Assembly: GCF_020510565.1 (NCBI RefSeq)
Contig: NZ_CP075189.1
Coordinates: 2,278,501-2,342,500, forward strand
From: Ferribacterium limneticum
Lineage (GTDB): Bacteria; Pseudomonadota; Gammaproteobacteria; Burkholderiales; Rhodocyclaceae
DNA length: 64,000 bases
Direction: 5' to 3'
Shown here: one piece after another, positions 1 through 7,428 of the stretch
How positions within the stretch are numbered: position 1 is the stretch's first letter
Layout of the letters: every line of letters begins with the position of its first letter
Program-made: the position numbers and the translations under genes
The notes under the pieces: generated by a model
Told to the model about the DNA's origin: nothing
Database searches by the model: none
The model's input: only the letters and a program-made list of their open reading frames with translations

Positions 1-401
1 CAATATTTTTCATCGTAGCCGAAGGCCAGGGCAGAGGTCATCGACATGCAGCCAACCTGATAGGGCTGCGTCCATGCTGCAGCAAAGGCTTGAATGTGCT
101 TCGGAGCGAGGCGGTCGATTTCGGCCTTGAGCGGCTCGAACTCCTGCGGGGTCAGCGTTGTCTTTCCGGCGGGAAAGCGCAGATGAATGACGTTCTGTTC
201 CGGTAATTTGCGCACCCGTTGGTAATAAGCACCGGTCTCGCCGGAGAGTGGGTCATCGTCGTTGATCAGCAGCGCCAGTTCATCGGCGGAAATGCCGGTT
301 CTCGGCAACTGGATAGTTGGGCCGGCATAGGCATGCACAGCCCCGAGCAGGATGCTCAAGGTCAGTGTGCGCAGGAAAACGGGTAGATGCTTGGCGGGCA
401 T
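1..401 (-). CDS. TIGR03790-type exported protein, N-terminal part (runs off the window)
   Basis: Reading leftwards from an ATG at 401 gives 133 codons with no stop, so the C-terminal part lies outside the window. The protein opens with a hydrophobic signal-like segment (residues about 8-26, ending AYAGP). It continues with the text SGETGAYYQRVRKLPEQNVI and later QPYQVGCMSM, which I recognise as the uncharacterised TIGR03790 family. No enzymatic role is known to me. The gene is divergent from the rhomboid protease, sharing a short 83-bp intergenic region. No strong ribosome-binding site precedes the ATG, so the start is chosen because it precedes the signal peptide directly. Confidence 0.7.
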   Translation of the reverse strand, partial: MPAKHLPVFLRTLTLSILLGAVHAYAGPTIQLPRTGISADELALLINDDDPLSGETGAYYQRVRKLPEQNVIHLRFPAGKTTLTPQEFEPLKAEIDRLAPKHIQAFAAAWTQPYQVGCMSMTSALAFGYDEKY

Positions 402-484
402 GGCGATTCGCTAATTCAACAGTGACCTGATTGTCGCGCATAATCACGGTCTTGAAAGCCATTGATCATCAATCCTCCCGCACC

Positions 485-1558
485 ATGTCGTCTCTCAACG
501 ATCTGCTTTGCCTGCGCATGCCTCAATTGCGCATTACGCCTCTGTTGATGGCGGCCAATGTGCTGGTTTTTGGGGCGATGATGCTGAGCGGCGCAGGGTT
601 GTGGCATTCGCAGAATGGTGTCCAGTTGGCATGGGGCGCCAATTTTGGACCGGCGACCCAGGATGGTCAGTGGTGGCGTCTGGGCAGCGCGATGTTCCTG
701 CACTTTGGCTTGTTGCATCTGGCTTTGAACATGTGGGCATTGTGGGATGGCGGCCAATGGGTCGAGCGCATGTACGGGCATTTCCGGTTTGCGGCGATCT
801 ATTTTGTGGCAGGCCTGGCTGGCAATCTGTTGTCACTGGTGGTTCATCAGGGGCATGCCGTGTCAGGCGGAGCCTCAGGGGCCATCTTCGGCCTCTATGG
901 GGCCTTGCTGAGCTATCTCTGGCTGGAGCGTTCGCGAATCCAGCGTGGCGAATTCCGCTGGCTGTTCTGGGCCGCAATTGGTTTCTCGGTGGCCAGCATC
1001 GTTTTTGGACTGATGGTTCCGGGGATCGATAACGCTGCGCATATCGGTGGCTTGATCGGCGGTCTGTTGATGGGTGTTTTGATCAAGCCGGAGGCTGGGG
1101 CCGTGGTCATGCTACAGCGGGCGAAATTGACGGCGGGCCTCGTGTCCCTCGCGTTCGTCGGCATCATGGTCGCCAATATTCCACAGCAGGCTTACCGCTG
1201 GAGCGATGAAAAACAGGTTCAGAGGGAGATCGGCGAGTTTATGCAGGAGGATGCGGCGATTACCCGGGCCTGGGAGAGCATCATGCGGCAGGGCCAAAGA
1301 AAAGGCGCCTCTTTTGAAGAACTGGCTGATGTAATCGAGTCGGTGGTGGCTGATCGCTACGAACATAGCTTTGAAGAGCTTTCCGCATTGCCCCAAGACC
1401 CCAATTTGCCCTCGGCTCTGGCTGCCGAGCATGTGACGCGTTATGCCGAAAAGCGGCGCGATGCATCTCGTGCCATGGTAGAGGGTTTGCGGGCCAAGGA
1501 TAGGGGGCAGATTCAGAAGGCGCTGGAGCAGGCGCGCCAATCTCGAGCGGACAAATGA
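485..1558 (+). CDS. Rhomboid family intramembrane serine protease
   Basis: A 357-aa polytopic membrane protein. It shows the rhomboid signatures in order: H-x-x-L-N in the segment HLALNMW (about residues 78-84), the catalytic serine in GGASGAIFG (Ser131) and the partner histidine in NAAHIGG (His186). Members cut substrates within or next to their membrane segments. After the six-helix core there is a further helix near residues 215-235 and a charged soluble C-terminal tail of about 110 residues, which is longer than the minimal family. An upstream TTG at 431 is in frame, but the ATG at 485 gives the usual short N-terminus before helix 1. Substrates cannot be deduced. Confidence 0.85.
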   Translation: MSSLNDLLCLRMPQLRITPLLMAANVLVFGAMMLSGAGLWHSQNGVQLAWGANFGPATQDGQWWRLGSAMFLHFGLLHLALNMWALWDGGQWVERMYGHFRFAAIYFVAGLAGNLLSLVVHQGHAVSGGASGAIFGLYGALLSYLWLERSRIQRGEFRWLFWAAIGFSVASIVFGLMVPGIDNAAHIGGLIGGLLMGVLIKPEAGAVVMLQRAKLTAGLVSLAFVGIMVANIPQQAYRWSDEKQVQREIGEFMQEDAAITRAWESIMRQGQRKGASFEELADVIESVVADRYEHSFEELSALPQDPNLPSALAAEHVTRYAEKRRDASRAMVEGLRAKDRGQIQKALEQARQSRADK

Positions 1559-1605
1559 TGGCGGCCGTGATGGCGACAGGAGGGCCTGATCGCGAAAGGG
1601 GTATT

Positions 1606-1619
1606 CCGATCAGGATCAA
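1606..1619 (+). promoter_or_regulatory. Candidate FNR/DNR-type half-conserved site
   Basis: The sequence CCGAT-cagg-ATCAA matches the FNR/DNR consensus TTGAT-N4-ATCAA with a perfect right half and two mismatches on the left. A CAGAAT hexamer lies about 30 bp downstream, the distance expected for activation from around position -41. The site lies 70 bp before a DUF2249 gene, a family often found beside denitrification and NO-response genes. This is a weak match. Confidence 0.25.
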
Positions 1620-1689
1620 GGAAATGGTGGCGGCTGACGGGCAGAATCGCCACCTGATGCCATCCCGGCATGCCTTTTCTGGAGCTCAC

Positions 1690-1965
1690 ATGCAAACCAT
1701 TCACCCCGCCCATTCCTGCGACCGTCCTACCGCCGAAGCCATCTACCCGTTCGATGCCCGCGGTATCGCCAAGCGTTTTCGCCATGCCGCAATTTTCGGT
1801 GCGCTCGATGCGCTGCAGGTCGGCGAAACAATGCGCTTTTGCAACGACCACGATCCCTTGCCATTGCTGGCCCAGTTGCAGGCCCGCTATGGCGCTCACC
1901 TCTCCATCGAATACAAGCAGCGCGAACCGGGCGCGATTGTCATCGATTTTTCCGTTGTTGGCTGA
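1690..1965 (+). CDS. DUF2249 domain-containing small protein
   Basis: A 91-aa protein. The region FDARGIAKRFRHAAIF followed by FCNDHDPLPLLAQL is typical of DUF2249, a TusA-like fold often found beside denitrification, hemerythrin or NnrS genes. The ATG at 1690 is preceded by GGAG at 1680-1683, which makes it a better start than in-frame codons further upstream (an ATG overlaps the rhomboid stop at 1555). The next gene begins on the base after the stop codon, so the two are almost certainly translated together. Function is unknown; a link to respiratory nitrogen-oxide metabolism is inferred from family context only. Confidence 0.7.
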   Translation: MQTIHPAHSCDRPTAEAIYPFDARGIAKRFRHAAIFGALDALQVGETMRFCNDHDPLPLLAQLQARYGAHLSIEYKQREPGAIVIDFSVVG

Positions 1966-3090
1966 GTGATACAGACTGCGAGCCTGACCCTGCTTTCACT
2001 GGTGTGCAGCGCCATTCTGGCGCTGAGCGGGTTGGGCTCGCCGTTGGCGGTAGCGCATCTGGCGTTTGCCGTCGGCATCGTGCCCCTGATCTTTGCGGCG
2101 ATGATGCATTTTGTGCCGGTGCTGACCCGCACCGGCGAGCCGGACAAGCGCCTGGCAAAGCTGCCATCGGCCGCCCAAGCGATCGGCTTGCTGGCCGTTG
2201 GTGCCATGCAGGGCTGGCTGCCGTATGGCGTGGTTTACCTGGCTGCTGCGGTCGACCTCGTTTTTGCTGCCATTTTGCTCAACTGGATTGCCCTGCGCGC
2301 CCGGGCCGCGCTCGGAACGCCGCATCCCGGCTGGCGCTGGTACGGAGCGGCGCTCGTCTGCCTGATGCTGGCGCTCTTGGCCATTGTGCTGATTCCGGTC
2401 TGGCCCTCCTATTGGCAGGCCCTGCGGGTTTTTCACCTGCATCTCAATACGCTTGGTTTAGTTGGTCTGGCCGCCCTCGGTACTTTGCCGGTACTACTGC
2501 CGACGGCTCTGGGCATGGCCGATCCCGAGGCTGGTGGTTGGCTGCGTCGGCGTTTGTGGCTGGTCGCTTCCGGCGCCCTCATGGTGGCGACCGGCGCCGC
2601 CATCTCCTGGCCGTTCGCCGCACCCGGTACGGCGCTCATGCTGGTTGCGGCCCTTGGTTTGCTCGGGCAATGGGGGAGACGTTTCGGTATCTGGCCGCTG
2701 GTTAGCGACGGGGTTGCGGCTTCGCTGCTGGCGGCGGTTATCGGGCTGCTGCTGACCCTGGCCGCCGGGTTGCTGCACGGTGCCGGGATTATTCCGACCC
2801 GGCCGTCCTTGCTGGCCTGGGCGAGCGGTTTCCTGCTGCCTCTGGTGAGCGGGGCGCTGAGCCAGTTGCTGCCAGTCTGGCGCTGGCCCGGCCCGCAGAC
2901 ACCGGAGCGCCTGCTGATGCGCCGGAAACTGGCGTCGTCAGGCTCGGTGCGGGCAGGGTTGTTCGTCTCCTCGGCGCTGGCCTTGCTGGCCGGACTCGAC
3001 GTCCTCGGCGCTGCCCTCGCGGCATGTGGCTTGGCTCTCTTCGTCATCGCCGTGCTGCAAGCTGTGCGCGTCTCACGGTCGACGCGGTAA
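1966..3090 (+). CDS. Polytopic membrane protein, possibly NnrS/heme-copper-oxidase-like
   Basis: A 374-aa very hydrophobic protein with about 10-12 predicted membrane helices. It starts at a GTG placed directly after the TGA of the DUF2249 gene. Conserved-looking histidines sit in helices (MMHFVPVLTRTG near residue 46, HLHLNTLG near 156 and LLHGAG near 266). These are reminiscent of heme or metal ligands in NnrS-like and subunit-I-like proteins. I cannot assign a family with certainty. Pairing with DUF2249 suggests a role in nitrogen-oxide respiration or stress. Alternative: an unrelated conserved membrane protein. Confidence 0.5.
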   Translation: MIQTASLTLLSLVCSAILALSGLGSPLAVAHLAFAVGIVPLIFAAMMHFVPVLTRTGEPDKRLAKLPSAAQAIGLLAVGAMQGWLPYGVVYLAAAVDLVFAAILLNWIALRARAALGTPHPGWRWYGAALVCLMLALLAIVLIPVWPSYWQALRVFHLHLNTLGLVGLAALGTLPVLLPTALGMADPEAGGWLRRRLWLVASGALMVATGAAISWPFAAPGTALMLVAALGLLGQWGRRFGIWPLVSDGVAASLLAAVIGLLLTLAAGLLHGAGIIPTRPSLLAWASGFLLPLVSGALSQLLPVWRWPGPQTPERLLMRRKLASSGSVRAGLFVSSALALLAGLDVLGAALAACGLALFVIAVLQAVRVSRSTR

Positions 3091-3122
3091 AATCACGGTT
3101 TTTCGCCTTTCGGGTTTTCGCC

Positions 3123-4550
3123 ATGCGCTACATTTCGACCCGCGGTCACGCCGCGCCCCAGTCCTTCTGTGACATTCTGCTCGGTGGCCTGGCGCCCGAT
3201 GGCGGCCTTTATCTGCCGGAAAGCTATCCGCAGATCAGCCGGGCCGAACTGGATGCCTGGCGCAAGCTGTCGTACGCCGATCTGGCCTACGAAATCCTGT
3301 CCAAATTCATCACCGACATCCCGGCGGCCGACCTCAAGGCGCTGGTTGCCAAGACCTACACCGCCCAAGTTTATTGCCACACGCGCAACGGTGGCGATGC
3401 TGCCCAGATCACGCCGCTGACCAAGCTAGAAGACGGCCTCTACACGCAGGAACTGTCGAACGGCCCGACGCTGGCCTTCAAGGACATGGCCATGCAGTTG
3501 CTCGGCAACCTGTTCGAGTACGTGCTCGACAAGCGTAACGAGGCTATCAACATCCTCGGCGCCACCTCCGGCGACACCGGTTCGGCGGCCGAATACGCCA
3601 TGCGCGGCAAGCACAACGTCAAGGTCTTCATGCTTTCGCCGGATGGCAAGATGAGCGCCTTCCAGCGCGCCCAGATGTACTCGCTGCAGGATGCCAACAT
3701 CTTCAACATCGCCGTCACCGGCCTGTTCGACGACGCGCAGGACATCGTCAAGGCCGTCTCCAACGACGCCGCCTTCAAGGCCAAACACAAGATCGGCGCG
3801 GTCAATTCGATCAACTGGGCCCGTGTTGCGGCGCAGATCGTCTATTACTTCCAGGGCTATTTCCTGGCCACCCAGTCGAACGACGAGCAGGTCGCCTTCG
3901 CCGTGCCCTCAGGCAACTTTGGCAACATCTGCGCCGGCCACATCGCTCACCAGATGGGCTTGCCGATCGCCCGCTTGGTGCTGGCGACCAATGAAAACGA
4001 CGTGCTCGACGAGTTCTTCCGCACCGGCGTCTATCGTCCGCGCACCGCTGCCCAAACCAGCATCACCTCCAGCCCGTCGATGGATATTTCCAAGGCCTCC
4101 AACTTCGAACGCTTCGTTTTCGATCTGGTCGGCCGCGATCCGGCTGTCGTCAAGGAATTGTGGGCCAAGGTCGACAAGGGCGAGGCTTTCGACCTGTCTT
4201 CCACGGTCAACTGGAAAAACTTGCCAAAATTCAAATTCGTTTCCGGCAAGAGCACGCACATCGACCGCATCAACACCATCCGTTTCGCTCAGGGCCGCTA
4301 CAACGTGATGCTTGATACGCACACGGCTGATGGCCTGAAGGTGGCGCTGGAACATCGTTTGCCGAACATCCCGATGATCGTCCTCGAAACCGCGCAGCCG
4401 GCCAAGTTCGAGGAAACCATCCGCGAGGCGCTGGGCACCGAGCCGGTCCGCCCGGCCGATCTGGCCGGCATTGAAAATCTGCCGCAGCGCGTCGTGGTCA
4501 TGGCGCCGGATGTCGAGGCGGTCAAACGCTATCTCGTCGAACGCGTCTGA
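3123..4550 (+). CDS. thrC: Threonine synthase
   Basis: A 475-aa PLP enzyme that converts O-phospho-L-homoserine to L-threonine, the last step of threonine synthesis. The N-terminus RYISTRG and the lid region LAPDGGLYLPE are typical of the long proteobacterial type. The PLP lysine is Lys120 in TLAFKDMA, and the phosphate-binding segment is ATSGDTGSAAEYA. The ATG at 3123 gives the standard N-terminus; an upstream in-frame codon at 3024 lies inside the preceding gene. Residues about 359-372 (STVNWKN then LPKFKF) are encoded by a copy of the dispersed motif at 4199-4236. That stretch aligns with the family without an obvious length change. A terminator follows. Confidence 0.95.
   Translation: MRYISTRGHAAPQSFCDILLGGLAPDGGLYLPESYPQISRAELDAWRKLSYADLAYEILSKFITDIPAADLKALVAKTYTAQVYCHTRNGGDAAQITPLTKLEDGLYTQELSNGPTLAFKDMAMQLLGNLFEYVLDKRNEAINILGATSGDTGSAAEYAMRGKHNVKVFMLSPDGKMSAFQRAQMYSLQDANIFNIAVTGLFDDAQDIVKAVSNDAAFKAKHKIGAVNSINWARVAAQIVYYFQGYFLATQSNDEQVAFAVPSGNFGNICAGHIAHQMGLPIARLVLATNENDVLDEFFRTGVYRPRTAAQTSITSSPSMDISKASNFERFVFDLVGRDPAVVKELWAKVDKGEAFDLSSTVNWKNLPKFKFVSGKSTHIDRINTIRFAQGRYNVMLDTHTADGLKVALEHRLPNIPMIVLETAQPAKFEETIREALGTEPVRPADLAGIENLPQRVVVMAPDVEAVKRYLVERV
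4199..4236 (+). repeat. Dispersed palindromic motif, copy 1 (inside thrC)
   Basis: Core TTCCACGGTCAACTGGAAAA followed by an AT-rich arm containing TTGCCAAAATT. It is nearly identical over about 38 bp to the copy at 31441-31479, although the two lie in unrelated genes. It is read here as S-T-V-N-W-K-N. I define this as the forward orientation of the motif. Confidence 0.75.
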
Positions 4551-4572
4551 TCGCGTTGTATTGACCTCATGA

Positions 4573-4595
4573 GGGCAGCCGAGGCTGCCCTTTTT
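4573..4595 (+). terminator. Rho-independent terminator after thrC
   Basis: Perfect stem GGGCAGCC / GGCTGCCC with a 2-base spacer, followed by TTTTT. It lies between the convergent ends of thrC and the GAF-domain gene. Confidence 0.85.
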
Positions 4596-4600
4596 CTTGC

Positions 4601-5539
4601 TCAGAAATACCAGGTCACGGCTGCCTTGAAACGGCCATCCTGAATCACCGGTATGACCACCATCGAGGTCAGGCCGGCTGAAGTGGCGGCACGCGCGGCC
4701 GGGCCGGGCTCGAAAACCAGGTTGTCGCGCACCGTCGGGATGCCGTTTTTCCACGATTCGCCAATTGCGCCCTCCCATGGGGCAATGGTCGCATCGCCAT
4801 GGCATTCGGAAAGATGCGGCATCTGGTCGCAATCGCCGGCCCCGAAACGCAGGCCGCTGCCGTCCTCGTTGGGTACCCAGATTTCAAAGCGTCGGGCGAT
4901 GGGCGTGCCGAGTGCCGACAGGAAAGTCATCACCAGCGCCTGCTTGCTGTCGAAGGAACAGGGAATGCCGACGCCCTTGCTGATGCCGATCCGGACGTTG
5001 CTGTCGTGGCGCAAGGTCCGTTTCGAACTGAGCAGATCCTGCATGATGCACGGCATGCCGCTTTGCCAGACGGTCCCGGGCAGGCCGAAGCCGGGACGGA
5101 ACTTGGTGTGGCGGGCAGTCCATTCGAAGGTCTCGGCCGTGCCGTAATAGCCGTCGTCCATGCCCATGTCGAAAGAATCCGCTGGCGTGTTGCTCCAGAT
5201 TTCGATGCCGCCGACGTTGTCGAGGTCGTCGCCGATGAAGAAGACAATGACTGCCTGCAGATAGTCGCCGGCGAAGATGGGCAGGGCGATACCTGCCGTC
5301 AGGCCGGCTTTGCTAGCGGCTTCGGTGCGCAGAAAGTAGGAATTGTCGAAACTGTGCAGAATGACCGGTCGCCTTGTCGCCCAGGCCTTGCCGGGCATTC
5401 CCTCGCCGTAGGCGAAGGCCATCGTTTGGCTGGCTCCCTTGAACTCGCCCAGTTCGCCATAGAGGCCATCGAAAAACTCAAGGTGAGTGCGCTGTTGGTT
5501 GGGCACCCAGATTTCGGTAACCCGGATCAGTGTTTTCAT
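4601..5539 (-). CDS. GAF-domain sensor-like protein, probably two GAF modules
   Basis: A 312-aa soluble protein without membrane segments. Two similar halves are visible. The first contains FAYGEGMPGKAW, TAGIALPIFAGDYLQAVIVF; the second contains PGFGLPGTVW, GIGISKGVGIPC-type text and a third partial GAF-like segment near the C-terminus (GESWKNGIPT then GLTSMVVIPVIQDG). The G-x-PG-x-x-W and ALPI(F) patterns are typical of GAF domains that bind small ligands or sense redox state. No output domain is present, so it may act through a partner. The ATG at 5539 is preceded by CAGGA; an in-frame alternative exists at 5620. Ligand unknown. Confidence 0.65.
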   Translation of the reverse strand: MKTLIRVTEIWVPNQQRTHLEFFDGLYGELGEFKGASQTMAFAYGEGMPGKAWATRRPVILHSFDNSYFLRTEAASKAGLTAGIALPIFAGDYLQAVIVFFIGDDLDNVGGIEIWSNTPADSFDMGMDDGYYGTAETFEWTARHTKFRPGFGLPGTVWQSGMPCIMQDLLSSKRTLRHDSNVRIGISKGVGIPCSFDSKQALVMTFLSALGTPIARRFEIWVPNEDGSGLRFGAGDCDQMPHLSECHGDATIAPWEGAIGESWKNGIPTVRDNLVFEPGPAARAATSAGLTSMVVIPVIQDGRFKAAVTWYF

Positions 5540-5706
5540 GTTGTCGCAGTCCTGACATTGTTGGTATGAAGACGTTTTGTCCGGTGTCGCCGTTGACCCC
5601 TGGAAGGAAGGCTGTTGCACAATAACGAGCTATTGTCAGTGGCCTCGGGCAGCGTTGCCCGATGTGTCACAAGCAATTTTCAAACCGGAATCAAGGATGA
5701 AACGCG

Positions 5707-6333
5707 ATGACGACTTTTGATCACGAAGCCTTCTGGTCGGCCCGCTATCGCGGCGTGGGCGACGACTACCTGTTCGGCACCGCGCCCAACAAGTTTCTCG
5801 CGTCGCAGGCGGGTAGCTTCGGCGACGGCATGCGCGTGCTCTCGGTCGCTGACGGCGAGGGGCGCAACGCCGTCTGGGTGGCCGAGCAGGGCTGCCAAGT
5901 GACCGCGACCGAGATTTCGCCGGTTGCCCTGGAGAAGGCAGCCAAACTGGCCCGTGGCCGGAATGTTGCGGTCGACCTCGTGCAGGCCGATATTTTGAAC
6001 TGGGACTGGCCGCGGGAAGAATTCGACGCCGTGGTCGGCATCTTCATCCAGTTCGCCACCCCGGCCGAGCGGCCGCGTCAATTGGCCGGGATGAAGCAGG
6101 CGGTCAAAGCGGGTGGCTTGCTGTTCCTGCAGGGCTATACCCCAAAACAGCTCGACTTCAAGACGGGCGGGCCGTCAGCCGTAGAAAATCTCTATACCGC
6201 GGAGATGTTGCGTGAGATTTTCGCGGACTGGGAAATCGTCTTGCTCCATGAGCATGAGGACACGATTGAGGAAGGCTCGGCGCATATCGGCCGCTCGGCG
6301 CTGATCGACCTTGTTGCGCGCAAGCCGCTATAG
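5707..6333 (+). CDS. Class I SAM-dependent methyltransferase
   Basis: A 208-aa Rossmann-fold methyltransferase. Motif I is VLSVADGEGRNAVWVA (near residues 44-59), followed by the acidic end of strand 2 (VTATEIS) and the post-core VGIFIQFATP segment. It resembles TehB/thiopurine-type small methyltransferases of gammaproteobacteria and betaproteobacteria (N-terminus FWSARYRGVGDDYLFGTAPN). The substrate is not evident. The ATG at 5707 follows AAGGATG. The gene is divergent from the GAF gene and its last bases overlap the end of a small minus-strand gene. Confidence 0.8.
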   Translation: MTTFDHEAFWSARYRGVGDDYLFGTAPNKFLASQAGSFGDGMRVLSVADGEGRNAVWVAEQGCQVTATEISPVALEKAAKLARGRNVAVDLVQADILNWDWPREEFDAVVGIFIQFATPAERPRQLAGMKQAVKAGGLLFLQGYTPKQLDFKTGGPSAVENLYTAEMLREIFADWEIVLLHEHEDTIEEGSAHIGRSALIDLVARKPL

Positions 6334-6465
6334 GTAGATGACCGCCGGAAAGACGGCTACGGCCAGAACCAGCACCAGCCACTCGAGGTTGCGCCGGGCC
6401 AGAAAGCCCGTGAAATGCAGTACCAGGATCAAAATGGCGACGACGTAGAACAGCGCAAACAGCAT
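6328..6465 (-). CDS. Small 45-aa membrane protein
   Basis: An open frame from ATG 6465 to TAG at 6328 encodes 45 residues. There are two hydrophobic segments, LFALFYVVAILILVLHFTG and LEWLVLVLAVAVFPAVIYL, separated by FLARRN. A good ribosome-binding site (CAGGGGAAATTC) precedes the ATG, and the frame fills the gap between nadC and the methyltransferase. Its stop overlaps the convergent methyltransferase gene by a few bases. No family is recognised. The gene call rests on the RBS, the clean membrane topology and the position. Confidence 0.55.
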   Translation of the reverse strand: MLFALFYVVAILILVLHFTGFLARRNLEWLVLVLAVAVFPAVIYL

Positions 6466-6531
6466 CTGAATTTCCCCTGATTATTTTTTGACTGTCGGAC
6501 GTCTGATTATGACGACAATCTGTCCGGAATT

Positions 6532-7395
6532 CTAGCCGACGAAGCGCATTGAGAGATCGAGTGCCTTGACGTCCTTGGTCAGCGCGCCGACCGAAATCCG
6601 GTCGACGCCGGTTTCGGCGATGCCGCGAATGGTCTCCAGCGTGACGTTGCCGGAGGCTTCCAGAACGGCACGGCCGGCGTTGATGGCGACAGCCTGACGG
6701 AGCAGGTCGTTGGCGAAATTGTCGAGCAGGATCATCGTCGCGCCAGCGCTTAGCGCCTGGTTCAGTTCGTCGAGGTTCTCGACTTCGACCTGTATGAATT
6801 TGCAGCGATCGGCTGCGCTGGCCGCCACTTTCTTGGCTGCATCCATCGCCTGGGCAATGCCGCCGGCCGCGTGAATATGGTTTTCCTTGATCAGGATGGC
6901 ATCCCACAGGGCGAGGCGATGATTGCCGCCGCCGCCGGCGCGAACCGCGTATTTCTGCGCAATGCGCAGGCCGGGCAGGGTTTTGCGGGTATCGACGACC
7001 TGTGCCCTGGTGCCAGCGATGGCGTCGGCATAGATGCGCGCCTTGCTGGCGACGGCGGAGAGCAGTTGCAGGAAATTGAGGGCGCTGCGTTCAGCGGTGA
7101 GCAGGGCGCGGCCGTTGCCGTCGATTTCGCAAAGCAGTTGATTGGCCGCAATGCGCTCGCCATCGGCGGCATGCCAAGTGACGCGGGCGGTCGGATCAAG
7201 GCGGGCGACGCATTCGTCGAACCAGGCCCGGCCGCAGAGTACGCCCGGTTCGCGGCAGATTACCGTGGCTTTGACCTGGCGCTCGCCGGGGACGAGGCTG
7301 GCGGTCAAGTCGCCGGCGCCGACATCTTCGGTCAGGGCAGCATCAACATTGCGGGAAATTTCGGCGGCGAGCGGATAGTCGAAGGCGATGGTCAT
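6532..7395 (-). CDS. nadC: Nicotinate-nucleotide pyrophosphorylase (carboxylating)
   Basis: A 287-aa quinolinate phosphoribosyltransferase. It converts quinolinate and PRPP to nicotinate mononucleotide in de novo NAD synthesis. Family signatures seen: DVGAGDLTASLV near the N-terminus, LNFLQLLSAVAS, DTRKTLPGLR (about residues 135-144), AGGGGNHR, LIKENHI and the C-terminal EASGNVTLETI plus GVDRISVGALT. Length is normal. It follows the NAD(P)H-hydrate repair gene by 33 bases on the same strand, giving a small NAD-centred gene pair. Confidence 0.95.
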   Translation of the reverse strand: MTIAFDYPLAAEISRNVDAALTEDVGAGDLTASLVPGERQVKATVICREPGVLCGRAWFDECVARLDPTARVTWHAADGERIAANQLLCEIDGNGRALLTAERSALNFLQLLSAVASKARIYADAIAGTRAQVVDTRKTLPGLRIAQKYAVRAGGGGNHRLALWDAILIKENHIHAAGGIAQAMDAAKKVAASAADRCKFIQVEVENLDELNQALSAGATMILLDNFANDLLRQAVAINAGRAVLEASGNVTLETIRGIAETGVDRISVGALTKDVKALDLSMRFVG

Positions 7396-7428
7396 TGCGG
7401 GATTCTGAATGCGGTGGAGGGCGCGATT

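Noticed and set aside
3070..3100. CACGGTCGACGCGGTAAAAT before thrC as a motif copy
   Set aside because: Core half only (CGGTCGAC); the second half and arm differ.
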